This document shows positions 25,331 to 32,584 of a DNA stretch of 64,000 bases, one piece after another; the first letter of the stretch is position 1, and every line of letters starts with the position of its first letter. The stretch comes from Arcicella sp043769985 (GTDB lineage: Bacteria > Bacteroidota > Bacteroidia > Cytophagales > Spirosomataceae), in assembly GCA_043769985.1 (NCBI GenBank), contig JAYVIV010000136.1:1-64000 (forward strand), given 5' to 3'. The translations under genes were made by a program, and so were the position numbers. The notes under the pieces were generated by a model. It did no database searches, had not been told where the DNA came from, and worked only from the letters and a program-made list of their open reading frames with translations.

Positions 25331-25425
25331 GTCTGAATTTGGATTCGTCAGATTAAGGGATTTGTGGATTTTTCGTCGAATTGTAATCCAAAAAATCCAT
25401 TAATCCTACGAATCCAAGTTCAGAC
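25331..25425. repeat. GTCTGAATT-family intergenic palindrome
   Basis: GTCTGAATTTGGATTCGT (25331-25348) pairs with ACGAATCCAAGTTCAGAC (25408-25425), one mismatch. Inner arms GGATTTTT/AAAAAATCC extend the stem. It separates higA from xisI. Confidence 0.9.
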
Positions 25426-25434
25426 AACAGCAAT

Positions 25435-25773
25435 TTACGCCATAGCAAACCCCGACAATTCCCTCATATAAGGTGCATGAAAACCCAACACAAGGTCTTC
25501 TTTCGGAACGCCAGCGTCTAATAATAATTGAGCTACGGGTATATCTGTAATATCATGTTGTACCCAAATTTTATCATTTCGTATATCAAAATGAAAAACG
25601 CAATAATGCACCCTTTTACGGTTTTCAAAACCCACTCGCACTAACTGATAGCTATCTCTGAACGTATCCACAATTATCTCATTTTCTACGTCTGGGAGAT
25701 TTACAGGCGTTATTTTAGCGTACTTCTCTAAAATATTTGTGATAATATTTCGGTAATTTTCTACTTTATCCAT
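25435..25773 (-). CDS. xisI: XisI-family protein (fdxN-element excision controlling factor)
   Basis: The 112-residue protein matches XisI throughout (YRNIITNILEKYAKITP, FRDSYQLVRVGFENRKRVH, KIWVQHDITDIPVAQLLLDA, GVPKEDLVLGFHAPYMRE). XisI was named in heterocystous cyanobacteria, where it works with XisH and XisF to excise the fdxN element. It overlaps the upstream xisH by 13 bp. No recombinase is adjacent, so excision is unlikely to be its role here. Confidence 0.92.
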   Translation of the reverse strand: MDKVENYRNIITNILEKYAKITPVNLPDVENEIIVDTFRDSYQLVRVGFENRKRVHYCVFHFDIRNDKIWVQHDITDIPVAQLLLDAGVPKEDLVLGFHAPYMRELSGFAMA

Positions 25774-26174
25774 TTTACAACAGTGTTTAAGTCTGGATTA
25801 ACAACAATAATTTTCATGTTTATTTCTTTGATAACCATCTGAGGAAAAGGTAGTTCAAAAACCTCTTCATACACGTTATCGGTTATGCCCACGTACAAAA
25901 TCCTTTCGGGTTCTTTCGTTTTCAAGGCAATTCGATAATCAATAAATTGTCCAACGGCTAAGTGAAAATCATATACTTTTGAAAGACCCGCAAATGTTTT
26001 TACCTCAATCGCTATTTTCTCTCCTTCTCTCTCGGCAGCTACCAAATTTTCAGCTCCTAAATCTATCTCCATTTCAAAACCCCCAACTTTCACAGGATAT
26101 GGGTCGTGGGTTATCTTCCAACCATCGTTAATGAGGGCATTCTTTACAATATTGTGGATTAGGTCTCTTGCCAT
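25761..26174 (-). CDS. xisH: XisH-family PD-(D/E)XK nuclease-fold protein
   Basis: I start at the ATG at 26174 (MARDLIHNIVKNALINDGW), the conserved XisH beginning, rather than 13 codons upstream. The 137-residue protein has the nuclease-fold motif: Asp38 in EMEIDLGAE and Glu57/Lys59 in IAIEVKTF. XisH and XisI are nearly always adjacent and often lie in accessory regions outside cyanobacteria. Cotranscribed with xisI. Confidence 0.92.
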   Translation of the reverse strand: MARDLIHNIVKNALINDGWKITHDPYPVKVGGFEMEIDLGAENLVAAEREGEKIAIEVKTFAGLSKVYDFHLAVGQFIDYRIALKTKEPERILYVGITDNVYEEVFELPFPQMVIKEINMKIIVVNPDLNTVVKWIK

Positions 26175-26197
26175 TATAAATTTGGATTTATTTTTCC

Positions 26198-27685
26198 CTA
26201 CAAATTTAACCACAATTTCAGATTCTCGTTCTTCCCATCCATTATTTCCAAATGAATCTTTCCTTCCTCATTCCACTGCATTTGCAAACCAAAAGCATCC
26301 AACAACTCGTTGACCATGCTTTCGAGAGGCATATTTCCGTGGATGCAGCCTTTGAAATATTGGGATAATGAACGCCCATAAACTTCTTCACAAACTCGCT
26401 GATAATCCGTTATCGAATAACCTACGCCCATTTTTCCGAAGCGTTCCCACATCGTTTTCATGACGGTCTCTAAGGATTTTTGATGTCCAAAACGCAAGCG
26501 AATCATTAAATCCAAAATCAACGCAACAACCGCCCCTTTCTGATAAATTGAAACTCTACGGTGCGGAATGGCTTGCGAATATCCATCCAACCATAAATCA
26601 AAAGAAGATTCTACCAACGACTGAAAAGCCTTGCCATCTTGCTCAAAATGACGTTTCAAGACGGTTTCTAATTCCTTTAAATATTGTTCTTGCGTAAAAA
26701 CATCCGACTGTACCAAAAATAAATCTCCATAATAAGTCGTAACACCTTCCGCTACAAAACCCGTTGAAAAGTAGTTTTCCTTCGTAAAATCATAAGGCAT
26801 CATCTCAACGGGACGAATTTTACAGATATTCCAAGCATGATACAATTCGTGTGAAGAAACGCCCAAAAGGTCATTATACAATCCATCGCCTTCAGAATCT
26901 GGTCCTAAGACAATCATTGTAGAATTCCGATGTTCTACGCCATGATAGAAGGAAGTCGGTAGAATCCAGTTGATAAAATGGTAATCTTTTTCTGGAAAAT
27001 CACCCATTACTTGAATTTGTTTCTCCGTAAATGCTTGAAAATCAATGAGTAATTTCGTCCAATTGGGCGTATGATTTCCCAAAAACCAAACGTGGAAATC
27101 AACATTTTCCACTTGGTAGCTTTGATGTTGGAGGTACGGACTGGCGAGAAGAGGGGAATCGACTAAAGCCCCCCAACCCCCAGAGGGTGAGTCAAAAACT
27201 ACATTCAACCTTCCATCCTTGAAAGTACCAAAATTGGACTCGAAAGCTCCCCCTCTGGGGGCGGGGGGGGCTTCTACTTCCAACGCACAAGCCTCATCTA
27301 TACGCCCTTGTACATAAGGCAAACAGTTTACGAAATTAACGTACATTACCGATTCATCCACGAACGAACTTCCTGCATTTTGGACATTAGCAAAATAAGT
27401 GAATTTGATAACAATCTCCTGTAAATCATTTGTTTGAATTAGCCAACGGTCTTTGGTGAGTTTGTGAAACAAGACCTCCCCCCCCAGCCCCCTCTCCGAT
27501 AGAGAGGGGGGGTAAAACACCTCAAATAGTTGAATATTTTTGGCAAAATTTTGGAGTTCATAACGCCCAGGTCGCCACGCAGGGAGTTGCAGTTCGATGC
27601 TGTCGGACTGAATGTTATCAATCACCATTTCTATATTGAGGAAATGGCTTTGAGGGTTTTGGGAAGATATTTTGTATTTTATCAT
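26198..27685 (-). CDS. M61-family (glycyl aminopeptidase-like) metallopeptidase with two translated repeat insertions
   Basis: The 495-residue protein has the M61 zinc motif HELYHAW near residue 279 and the conserved FTKENYFSTGFVAEGVTTYY helix that supplies the third ligand. No PDZ domain follows, so it is shorter at the C-terminus than many M61 enzymes. No signal peptide is evident. Two peptide stretches, PPSLSERGLGGEV (about residues 58-70) and APPAPRGGAFESNFG to SPSGGWGALV (about 138-173), are products of in-frame palindromes in the N-terminal beta domain. Confidence 0.9.
   Translation of the reverse strand: MIKYKISSQNPQSHFLNIEMVIDNIQSDSIELQLPAWRPGRYELQNFAKNIQLFEVFYPPSLSERGLGGEVLFHKLTKDRWLIQTNDLQEIVIKFTYFANVQNAGSSFVDESVMYVNFVNCLPYVQGRIDEACALEVEAPPAPRGGAFESNFGTFKDGRLNVVFDSPSGGWGALVDSPLLASPYLQHQSYQVENVDFHVWFLGNHTPNWTKLLIDFQAFTEKQIQVMGDFPEKDYHFINWILPTSFYHGVEHRNSTMIVLGPDSEGDGLYNDLLGVSSHELYHAWNICKIRPVEMMPYDFTKENYFSTGFVAEGVTTYYGDLFLVQSDVFTQEQYLKELETVLKRHFEQDGKAFQSLVESSFDLWLDGYSQAIPHRRVSIYQKGAVVALILDLMIRLRFGHQKSLETVMKTMWERFGKMGVGYSITDYQRVCEEVYGRSLSQYFKGCIHGNMPLESMVNELLDAFGLQMQWNEEGKIHLEIMDGKNENLKLWLNL
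27166..27273. repeat. 108-bp in-frame palindromic element inside the M61 gene
   Basis: Left arm AAGCCCCCCAACCCCCAGAG (from 27166) pairs with the right arm 27244-27273 around CCCCCAGAGGGGG-type cores. It belongs with 9617-9707 and 12837-12910. It is translated in M61 as PPAPRGGAF ... DSPSGGWGA, with the same codon phase as the 12837 copy. Confidence 0.88.
27475..27513. repeat. CCCCCTCTC-CGAT-AGAGAGGGGG hairpin inside the M61 gene
   Basis: A 39-bp hairpin with a C-tract and G-tract, translated as PPSLSERGLGGEV. It is a different short element from the 27166 palindrome, about 200 bp away in the same gene. Confidence 0.8.
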
Positions 27686-27698
27686 AAGATTCTATGGC

Positions 27699-27768
27699 AC
27701 ACGGATTGAACGGATTAGACACGGATTTACAGATTTTTAAATCCGTGTCTAATCCGTTCAATCCGTGT
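27699..27768. repeat. ATCCGTG-family palindrome with 31-bp perfect arms
   Basis: Arms 27699-27729 and 27738-27768 are exact complements with an 8-nt loop. The words ACGGATT and ATCCGTG alternate in the arms. It lies in the region between the divergent M61 and rpmH genes. Relatives are at 44438-44530 and 55423-55514. Confidence 0.92.
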
Positions 27769-27835
27769 TCTATTTCTGCGAACAACCAAATTACTCATAA
27801 TCAATCATATAAAAACCAAAACTTTTAAAAAAGAG

Positions 27836-27866
27836 TTGGGGAATAATAATAAGTTCCTTACCTTTG
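27836..27866 (+). promoter_or_regulatory. rpmH promoter (TTG -33, TACCTTTG -7)
   Basis: TTG at 27836-27838 and TACCTTTG at 27859-27866 are separated by 20 bp, matching the Bacteroidota promoter (TTTG-N19-TAnnTTTG). It lies 44 bp upstream of the rpmH ATG and would transcribe rpmH-rnpA. Confidence 0.75.
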
Positions 27867-27910
27867 CAGTCCTGTTTTAAGAACGCAACAAGATTTCAAA
27901 GATACAAGTC

Positions 27911-28066
27911 ATGAAAAGAACATTTCAACCATCGGTAAAGAAAAGAAAGAATAAGCACGGTTTCCGTGAGAGAATGTCAACTCCAAACGGTCGTCGTACA
28001 TTAGCGGCTCGTCGTGCAAGAGGAAGACACAAATTGACTGTTTCTGACGAGAAGAGAGGTAAGTAA
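27911..28066 (+). CDS. rpmH: 50S ribosomal protein L34
   Basis: The 51-residue basic protein begins MKRTFQPSVKKRKNKHGFRE and contains RMSTPNGRRTLAARRARGRH, diagnostic of L34. It is followed 75 bp later by rnpA, the universal rpmH-rnpA order. A strong -7/-33 promoter precedes it. Confidence 0.97.
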   Translation: MKRTFQPSVKKRKNKHGFRERMSTPNGRRTLAARRARGRHKLTVSDEKRGK

Positions 28067-28078
28067 TTCAGTGAATAG

Positions 28079-28136
28079 TTAATAATTAATAGAGAATAGT
28101 TAGTTCAACTATTACTTATTATCTTTTAATTATTAA
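28079..28136. repeat. AATTAAT-word palindrome between rpmH and rnpA
   Basis: TTAATAATTAA (28079-28089) and TTAATTATTAA (28126-28136) form the ends, with AGAGAATAGTTAGTTCAACT between. It sits in the short gap of a normally conserved operon, 6 bp before the rnpA start. Confidence 0.5.
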
Positions 28137-28141
28137 TTAAC

Positions 28142-28606
28142 GTGAAATTTACTTTTAAGAAGTCCGAAAGACTCAATTCCAAAAAAGTTATAGAACAACT
28201 CTTTGATAAAAAGGGTAGAGAAACAAACCAATCGGTTTTTCTCTACCCTTTTCGTGTTTCTTATTTAGGTGTTAGGGGTTTGGATTTAGGGGCGGCAGCC
28301 GTTGCTGTTAGTGAATCAGAGTCCGACACCCTAACCCCTAATCCCCAATACCCAACAGCAACGGCTGCCGTCCCTAATCCCCAAATTCTCATTTCCGTTT
28401 CCAAACGATTCTTCAAACACGCCGTTGATAGAAATCTCATCAAGCGTCGTACCCGTGAGACATACCGCCTGAATAAGCACCTTTTGCTACAAAAACCATC
28501 CTCCCAAATTCCAGCTTACATTGCTTTTGTGTATATTGCAAAGACAATCGAAGATTACGCCAAAATAGAAAAATCCATGAAGGCGATTTTTCAGAAAATG
28601 GTTTAG
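28142..28606 (+). CDS. rnpA: Ribonuclease P protein component with an in-frame palindrome insertion
   Basis: The start is GTG at 28142 (VKFTFKKSERLNSKKVIEQL). The protein has the RnpA RNR-type motif ILISVSKRFFKHAVDRNLIK followed by RRTRETYRLNKHLL. It is 154 residues, against about 115-130 usual in the phylum. Residues 40-80 (from SYLGVRGLDLG to AAVPNPQ), between the beta strands PFRVSYL and ILISVSK, encode a 17-bp-arm palindrome and are absent from normal RnpA. Because rnpA is essential, the protein must tolerate this loop. Confidence 0.93.
   Translation: MKFTFKKSERLNSKKVIEQLFDKKGRETNQSVFLYPFRVSYLGVRGLDLGAAAVAVSESESDTLTPNPQYPTATAAVPNPQILISVSKRFFKHAVDRNLIKRRTRETYRLNKHLLLQKPSSQIPAYIAFVYIAKTIEDYAKIEKSMKAIFQKMV
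28266..28387. repeat. Palindromic element inside rnpA
   Basis: CGGCAGCCGTTGCTGTT (28293-28309) is exactly complementary to 28354-28370. Outer words TTTGGATTTAGGGG and TCCCTAATCCCCAAA extend the stem imperfectly, and the interior carries CACCCTAACCCCTAATCCCC. The region lacks stop codons in the rnpA frame. Boundaries are approximate. Confidence 0.88.
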
Positions 28607-28667
28607 TTTTTGTTTGAAATATCGTATTTGATTTTGCGTTAAATGTATTGATATAATACTTGAAAAC

Positions 28668-28952
28668 ATGGAAAATATAAAGCAACGACTCTATAAAGTC
28701 AATATCACGAAAGACCCCGAACAAGGATATTTTGTGGCAGAAGTGCCTACATTAAGCCCTTGTATTACTTACGGCGAAACCTTTGAGGAAGCCATAGAAA
28801 TGGTAAAAGAAGCCATTGAGGCAGTTGTGGAATCGAGATTAGAGAATGGTTATCCCGTGCCTGATGATAATGCAGAACTCGAAAAGAAATCAACAACAAC
28901 CCATACTGTCCTAAATATCAACACTTTACCCTATCAATACGCCACAGCTTAA
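28668..28952 (+). CDS. hicB: HicB-family antitoxin
   Basis: The 94-residue protein shows the HicB fold: YKVNITKDPEQGYFVAEVPTL, then CITYGETFEEAIEMVKEAIE and the RLENGYPVPDD segment. It should neutralise HicA and repress the operon. The gene order is hicB-hicA, with the stop overlapping the hicA ATG (TAATG). Confidence 0.93.
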   Translation: MENIKQRLYKVNITKDPEQGYFVAEVPTLSPCITYGETFEEAIEMVKEAIEAVVESRLENGYPVPDDNAELEKKSTTTHTVLNINTLPYQYATA

Positions 28953-29155
28953 TGGGATATTCACCAAAAGAAATTATCAAAGTGATAGAAGAAAATGGTT
29001 GGTATCTTGACAGAATTAGAGGCAGCCACCACGTTTATAAAAATGATGAATTACAAAAATCTGTACCTATCCCCATTCACGGAAAGAAGGATTTGGGGAA
29101 AGGATTGTTTTATAAAATATTGAAACAATGTGATATTGATAGAGAGGAGATTTAG
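28952..29155 (+). CDS. hicA: HicA-family mRNA interferase toxin
   Basis: The 67-residue double-stranded-RNA-binding-like toxin has the catalytic His region RGSHHVYKN (His26/His27) and the IPIHGKKDLGKGLFYKILKQ C-terminus typical of HicA. It shares one base with the hicB stop and looks intact. Confidence 0.93.
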   Translation: MGYSPKEIIKVIEENGWYLDRIRGSHHVYKNDELQKSVPIPIHGKKDLGKGLFYKILKQCDIDREEI

Positions 29156-29183
29156 GATTGATTAACTTTAAAAACACAATAAA

Positions 29184-29387
29184 ATGGAAACCGCAACTAT
29201 ACAAAGAGGTATCAGTTATGTTACCAATAATTTTGGTGAAAAAACCGCTATGATGTTTGATTTAAAAAATGAAGCCATAAAGGAATTAATGGAAGATTTA
29301 TTAGATACGCTCTCGGCTGCGGAGAGAATCAATGACCCCGTTGTTCCATTTAGTGAAGTGCGTGCAAGAATTAAAGCCAAACTATAA
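29184..29387 (+). CDS. Putative antitoxin of a RelE-type toxin
   Basis: The 67-residue protein (METATIQRGISYVTNNFGEK ...) ends with VPFSEVRARIKAKL, the C-terminal amphipathic 'SxxEVxAxIKAKL' tail seen in many short RelB-like antitoxins. It lies 9 bp before the RelE-type toxin gene. Confidence 0.75.
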   Translation: METATIQRGISYVTNNFGEKTAMMFDLKNEAIKELMEDLLDTLSAAERINDPVVPFSEVRARIKAKL

Positions 29388-29396
29388 ACTCGGAAA

Positions 29397-29669
29397 ATGT
29401 ACGAAATAGTAATTAGCGAAAAGGCAGACAAAGAACTTGATAAACTACCAGCCAAAGTGGCGGATAAAATCTTGGATAAAATTGAGATTTTAGCAATTGA
29501 CCCAAGACCTCGCAAGCATAAGAAACTAACCAATTTTCATGTAGCAAATGTAACAGGTGACCTTTACAGAATTAGGATAGGAGATTACAGAGCAATTTAC
29601 ACCATTGAAGATGACATTTTAAGGATTTTGGTTGTGAAAATTGCTCATCGGAAAGAGGTTTATGAGTGA
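29397..29669 (+). CDS. RelE/ParE-family toxin
   Basis: The 90-residue protein has the RelE pattern: MYEIVISEKADKELDKLPAK, then the GDLYRIRIGDYRAIYTIEDD strand set and a C-terminal VVKIAHRKEVYE with the Arg/His tail. It probably cleaves ribosome-bound mRNA. It follows its antitoxin by 9 bp and directly follows HicBA, giving two toxin-antitoxin pairs in a row after rnpA. Confidence 0.88.
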   Translation: MYEIVISEKADKELDKLPAKVADKILDKIEILAIDPRPRKHKKLTNFHVANVTGDLYRIRIGDYRAIYTIEDDILRILVVKIAHRKEVYE

Positions 29670-29750
29670 TATAGACATATTAAAAAAGTTTAAGTATTTG
29701 ATTATCAGTAAATTATGATCAAAAATTAATTGGTGAATTGCTTACGCAAG

Positions 29751-29841
29751 AGTGGTCGGTGAGGACACACGACCATGGGACGGAGAGTTACCAGCCGAGG
29801 AAAAAAACACATGACCACGGGACGGAGAGTTACCAGCCGAG
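29751..29841. repeat. Two 35-bp direct repeats plus a GGTCGGTG word
   Basis: Units at 29765-29799 and 29807-29841 share ACACACGACCATGGGACGGA (second copy with two differences) and GAGTTACCAGCCGAG. The G+C content is above that of the flanks. A GTGGTCGGTGAGGACAC word precedes them. Only two units, 42 bp apart, so not a CRISPR. The second unit ends 10 bp before the next ATG. Confidence 0.7.
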
Positions 29842-29851
29842 TAAATAGAAA

Positions 29852-30493
29852 ATGCAAAATTTTAAAGAACTTAAAATAGAATTTGGAGAACATATCAATA
29901 AGATTTTTCCATTTGAAAATAAAAAACTAAAAATATCTCGTGACGGAGGAGAAGTTTTTTGCAAAACAGATTTTGGTTTATTTTGCTTTTTCTTTGCTGC
30001 ATCAGACTGGGGAAATGAATATGAAATTAGTTTTGGGGCAACAATTGGTTTCAGAGATGTTTTTACATTGTATCAAAAATTTCAAAAAATAAAACTTGGT
30101 AGTTCTTATTCTCATTTAGTTTATAACATGAAAGAACTTGATACTATATCTATGAGAGACTATTTTGTTAGAGAAAGTACAGATATTGAAGCTATTAAAA
30201 ATGAGGTGGCATTATTTTATAAAAAAGTATTATCAGATTTTTTTTCAAAGTTCTCTTCAAATAATGACTTACATAAACATCTTAATTCTAATCCTACAAT
30301 TGAATGTTTATGGGCAGAAAACGTTTCGGGGAGGTATATAGATGGAATTATTATAGCAAAGATTGTTGGCGAGAATTATCATGAGTTATCAGAAAAATAT
30401 AAAGATTATCAAAAAAAGAAATGGAATTATAAAAACGATGAACCTCGATTAGTTGAGATTGATGAATTAGTTGAATTTTTGGATAGAAATTAG
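29852..30493 (+). CDS. Hypothetical protein downstream of the toxin-antitoxin pairs
   Basis: The 213-residue, Lys/Phe-rich protein has no signal peptide or membrane segment. Segments such as FCFFFAASDWGNEYEISFGA and MRDYFVRESTDIEAIKNEVA give no recognised motif. Its AT-rich codons and place next to two toxin-antitoxin pairs suggest accessory DNA. No function can be assigned. Confidence 0.6.
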   Translation: MQNFKELKIEFGEHINKIFPFENKKLKISRDGGEVFCKTDFGLFCFFFAASDWGNEYEISFGATIGFRDVFTLYQKFQKIKLGSSYSHLVYNMKELDTISMRDYFVRESTDIEAIKNEVALFYKKVLSDFFSKFSSNNDLHKHLNSNPTIECLWAENVSGRYIDGIIIAKIVGENYHELSEKYKDYQKKKWNYKNDEPRLVEIDELVEFLDRN

Positions 30494-30604
30494 CTTCTTA
30501 ATCAGTGACACTTGTTGTGTTTTATAATTTCCTTCCAAATTTCCAACCTATAAACCAACAATAACAAATTAATAATTCAAAAAATAAGACTTAAAGTAAA
30601 TAAA

Positions 30605-32272
30605 ATGAACATAAAAAAATATACTAAAACCCTAATAATCAGTGGAATAACGATTATGGGACTATCGTTTGCTTCCTTCTCTGACCCAGGCGAGCGATTC
30701 TTTGATATTGCTAAAAACTTGGATATTTATGCCACGCTTTTCAAGGAATTGAATCGCTATTACGTGGACGAAATCAATCCAAATAAGACGGTTAAGACTT
30801 CGATTGATGCGATGTTGAAATCGTTTGACCCTTACACCGTCTATTATGCCGAGGACGATATTGAGGATTATATGACCATGACAACAGGCAAATACAACGG
30901 TATCGGCATCGTGACGGGTAACCGCAACGGACGTATCATGGTGATGCTGATTGATGAAGGTACACCCGCCGAAAAATCGGGCTTGAAAATTGGTGATGAA
31001 ATTGTGAAAGTAGATGGCGTTGATTTGAAATCTAAAAAAGGAATCGACCCCGGCAAATTGATAAAGGGACAAACGGGTACATCCGTAAAATTGACCGTAA
31101 AACGCTACGGAACGGATAAATTGGAAGATATTTCCGTTACTCGTGATGTAGTGAAAATGAAAAATGTTCCTTACTACGGCATGATTAATGACGAAGTGGG
31201 CTACATTGATTTGAAGGATTTTACGGGTACTGCCTCCAAAGAAGTGCGTCAGGCTTTTACGGAATTGAAGGGCAAAGGCATGAAAAAATTGGTGCTTGAC
31301 CTTCGTGAAAATCCAGGTGGATTATTGAATATGGCGGTGGATATTTGTAATGTTTTCTTGCCCAAAGAATCTGAAATTGTTTCGACCAAAGGAAAGGTTC
31401 AAGAATGGAATAAAACCTACACGGGACTCAATCCTGCGATGGATACGGAAATGCCAATTAGCGTTTTGACCAATTCGAGAAGTGCTTCGGCGGCGGAAAT
31501 TGTGTCGGGCGTAATTCAGGATTATGACCGTGGCGTGTTGATTGGACAACGTACTTATGGCAAGGGTTTAGTGCAAGTTACTCGTGATTTGACGTATAAT
31601 ACCAAATTGAAAGTTACCACCGCAAAATATTACATTCCGAGTGGACGTTGCATCCAAGCGATTGACTATGCACACCGTAATCCAGACGGTAGCGTTGGAA
31701 AATTACCAGACTCTTTGAAACGTCCTTTCAAGACTAAAAAGAGTGGAAGAACGGTTTATGATGGTGGAGGAGTTTTGCCAGACATTGAAATCGAAAAACC
31801 ATTGCCAGCGGCTATAACGATGTCATTATCAAATAAATACGTTTTGTTTGACTATGCCATCAAGTATCATTTCGACCATCCAACCATTAAATCTGCGAAG
31901 GATTTTGAATTGTCGGCAACGGAATATCAGGACTTTGTGAAATGGGCAGTTACGCAAGAATTTGATTATACAACGCAAGCTGAAAGAGACTTAAATACCT
32001 TGGAAGCTTCGGCAAAAAAGGAGCGTTATTTTGATGTAGTTTCGGAACAATTGAAGTCCCTTCGTTCAAAATTATCGCACAGTAAGGAGCAAGACATGAT
32101 GAAGTTTAAGGACGAAATTAAGACGGCTTTGGAGCAAGAAATCATCGTACATTATTATCTCCAAAAAGGCACTCGGGAGCAATCATTCGCCAAAGACCCT
32201 GAAATTCAGTCGGCTTTAAAATTGTTTTCGGATATGAATCGTTATCAGGCGATTTTGAAAGGGTCGAAATAA
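30605..32272 (+). CDS. S41-family carboxy-terminal processing protease (CtpA/Prc type)
   Basis: The 555-residue protein has an N-terminal signal/anchor (ISGITIMGLSFASFSDPG). A PDZ domain at about 85-165 carries GIGIVTGNRNGRIMVMLIDE. The S41 catalytic domain has Ser in NSRSASAAEIV (about 291-301) and Lys in QRTYGKGLVQ (about 315-325). A long C-terminal helical tail follows. It should cut C-terminal tails of periplasmic proteins or precursors. Confidence 0.95.
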   Translation: MNIKKYTKTLIISGITIMGLSFASFSDPGERFFDIAKNLDIYATLFKELNRYYVDEINPNKTVKTSIDAMLKSFDPYTVYYAEDDIEDYMTMTTGKYNGIGIVTGNRNGRIMVMLIDEGTPAEKSGLKIGDEIVKVDGVDLKSKKGIDPGKLIKGQTGTSVKLTVKRYGTDKLEDISVTRDVVKMKNVPYYGMINDEVGYIDLKDFTGTASKEVRQAFTELKGKGMKKLVLDLRENPGGLLNMAVDICNVFLPKESEIVSTKGKVQEWNKTYTGLNPAMDTEMPISVLTNSRSASAAEIVSGVIQDYDRGVLIGQRTYGKGLVQVTRDLTYNTKLKVTTAKYYIPSGRCIQAIDYAHRNPDGSVGKLPDSLKRPFKTKKSGRTVYDGGGVLPDIEIEKPLPAAITMSLSNKYVLFDYAIKYHFDHPTIKSAKDFELSATEYQDFVKWAVTQEFDYTTQAERDLNTLEASAKKERYFDVVSEQLKSLRSKLSHSKEQDMMKFKDEIKTALEQEIIVHYYLQKGTREQSFAKDPEIQSALKLFSDMNRYQAILKGSK

Positions 32273-32352
32273 GGTTGATGGAACGCAGATGACGCAGATG
32301 CCTTCGGCAACGCAGATTTAAGAAGATTTTTTTACTTCGTAAATTGTATTTC

Positions 32353-32389
32353 AAAAAATAGCAACTAAGAAATTGGTCGCTATTTTTTG
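32353..32389 (+). terminator. Intrinsic terminator after the S41 protease gene
   Basis: AAAAAATAGC (32353-32362) pairs with GCTATTTTTT (32379-32388), followed by GTTT. It lies 80 bp after the stop codon, in a 312-bp gap that otherwise holds a GTCTGAATT-family palindrome and a short CGCAGAT word cluster (32285-32317). Confidence 0.75.
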
Positions 32390-32429
32390 TTTAAGGGGTT
32401 TGGGGTTAATTTTGTGAGAATAAGTTTCT

Positions 32430-32530
32430 GTCTGAATTTGGATTCGTCAGATTAGAGGATTTTTTGGATTAAATCATTGAGCAGATAATAATCCAAAAAA
32501 TCCATTAATCTGACGAATCCAAATTCAGAT
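32430..32530. repeat. GTCTGAATT-family intergenic palindrome
   Basis: The 25-nt left arm 32430-32454 pairs with 32506-32530, mismatched only at the last base. The interior has TTTTTTGGATT/AATCCAAAAAA. It is the best-preserved of the four copies and lies 54 bp before tsaB. Confidence 0.92.
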
Positions 32531-32584
32531 AAAAAAACGAACAAACAAAACTCCACACTCAAGACTCAAAATTCCAAACTCAAA

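Noticed and set aside
25331..25425. Attachment site of a XisHI-linked excisable element
   Set aside because: The palindrome has three other copies far from XisHI and no recombinase is nearby, so it is a dispersed repeat.
29751..29841. Possible CRISPR array from direct repeats
   Set aside because: Only two 35-bp units, 42 bp apart with a 7-bp spacer; no spacers of CRISPR length and no cas genes.
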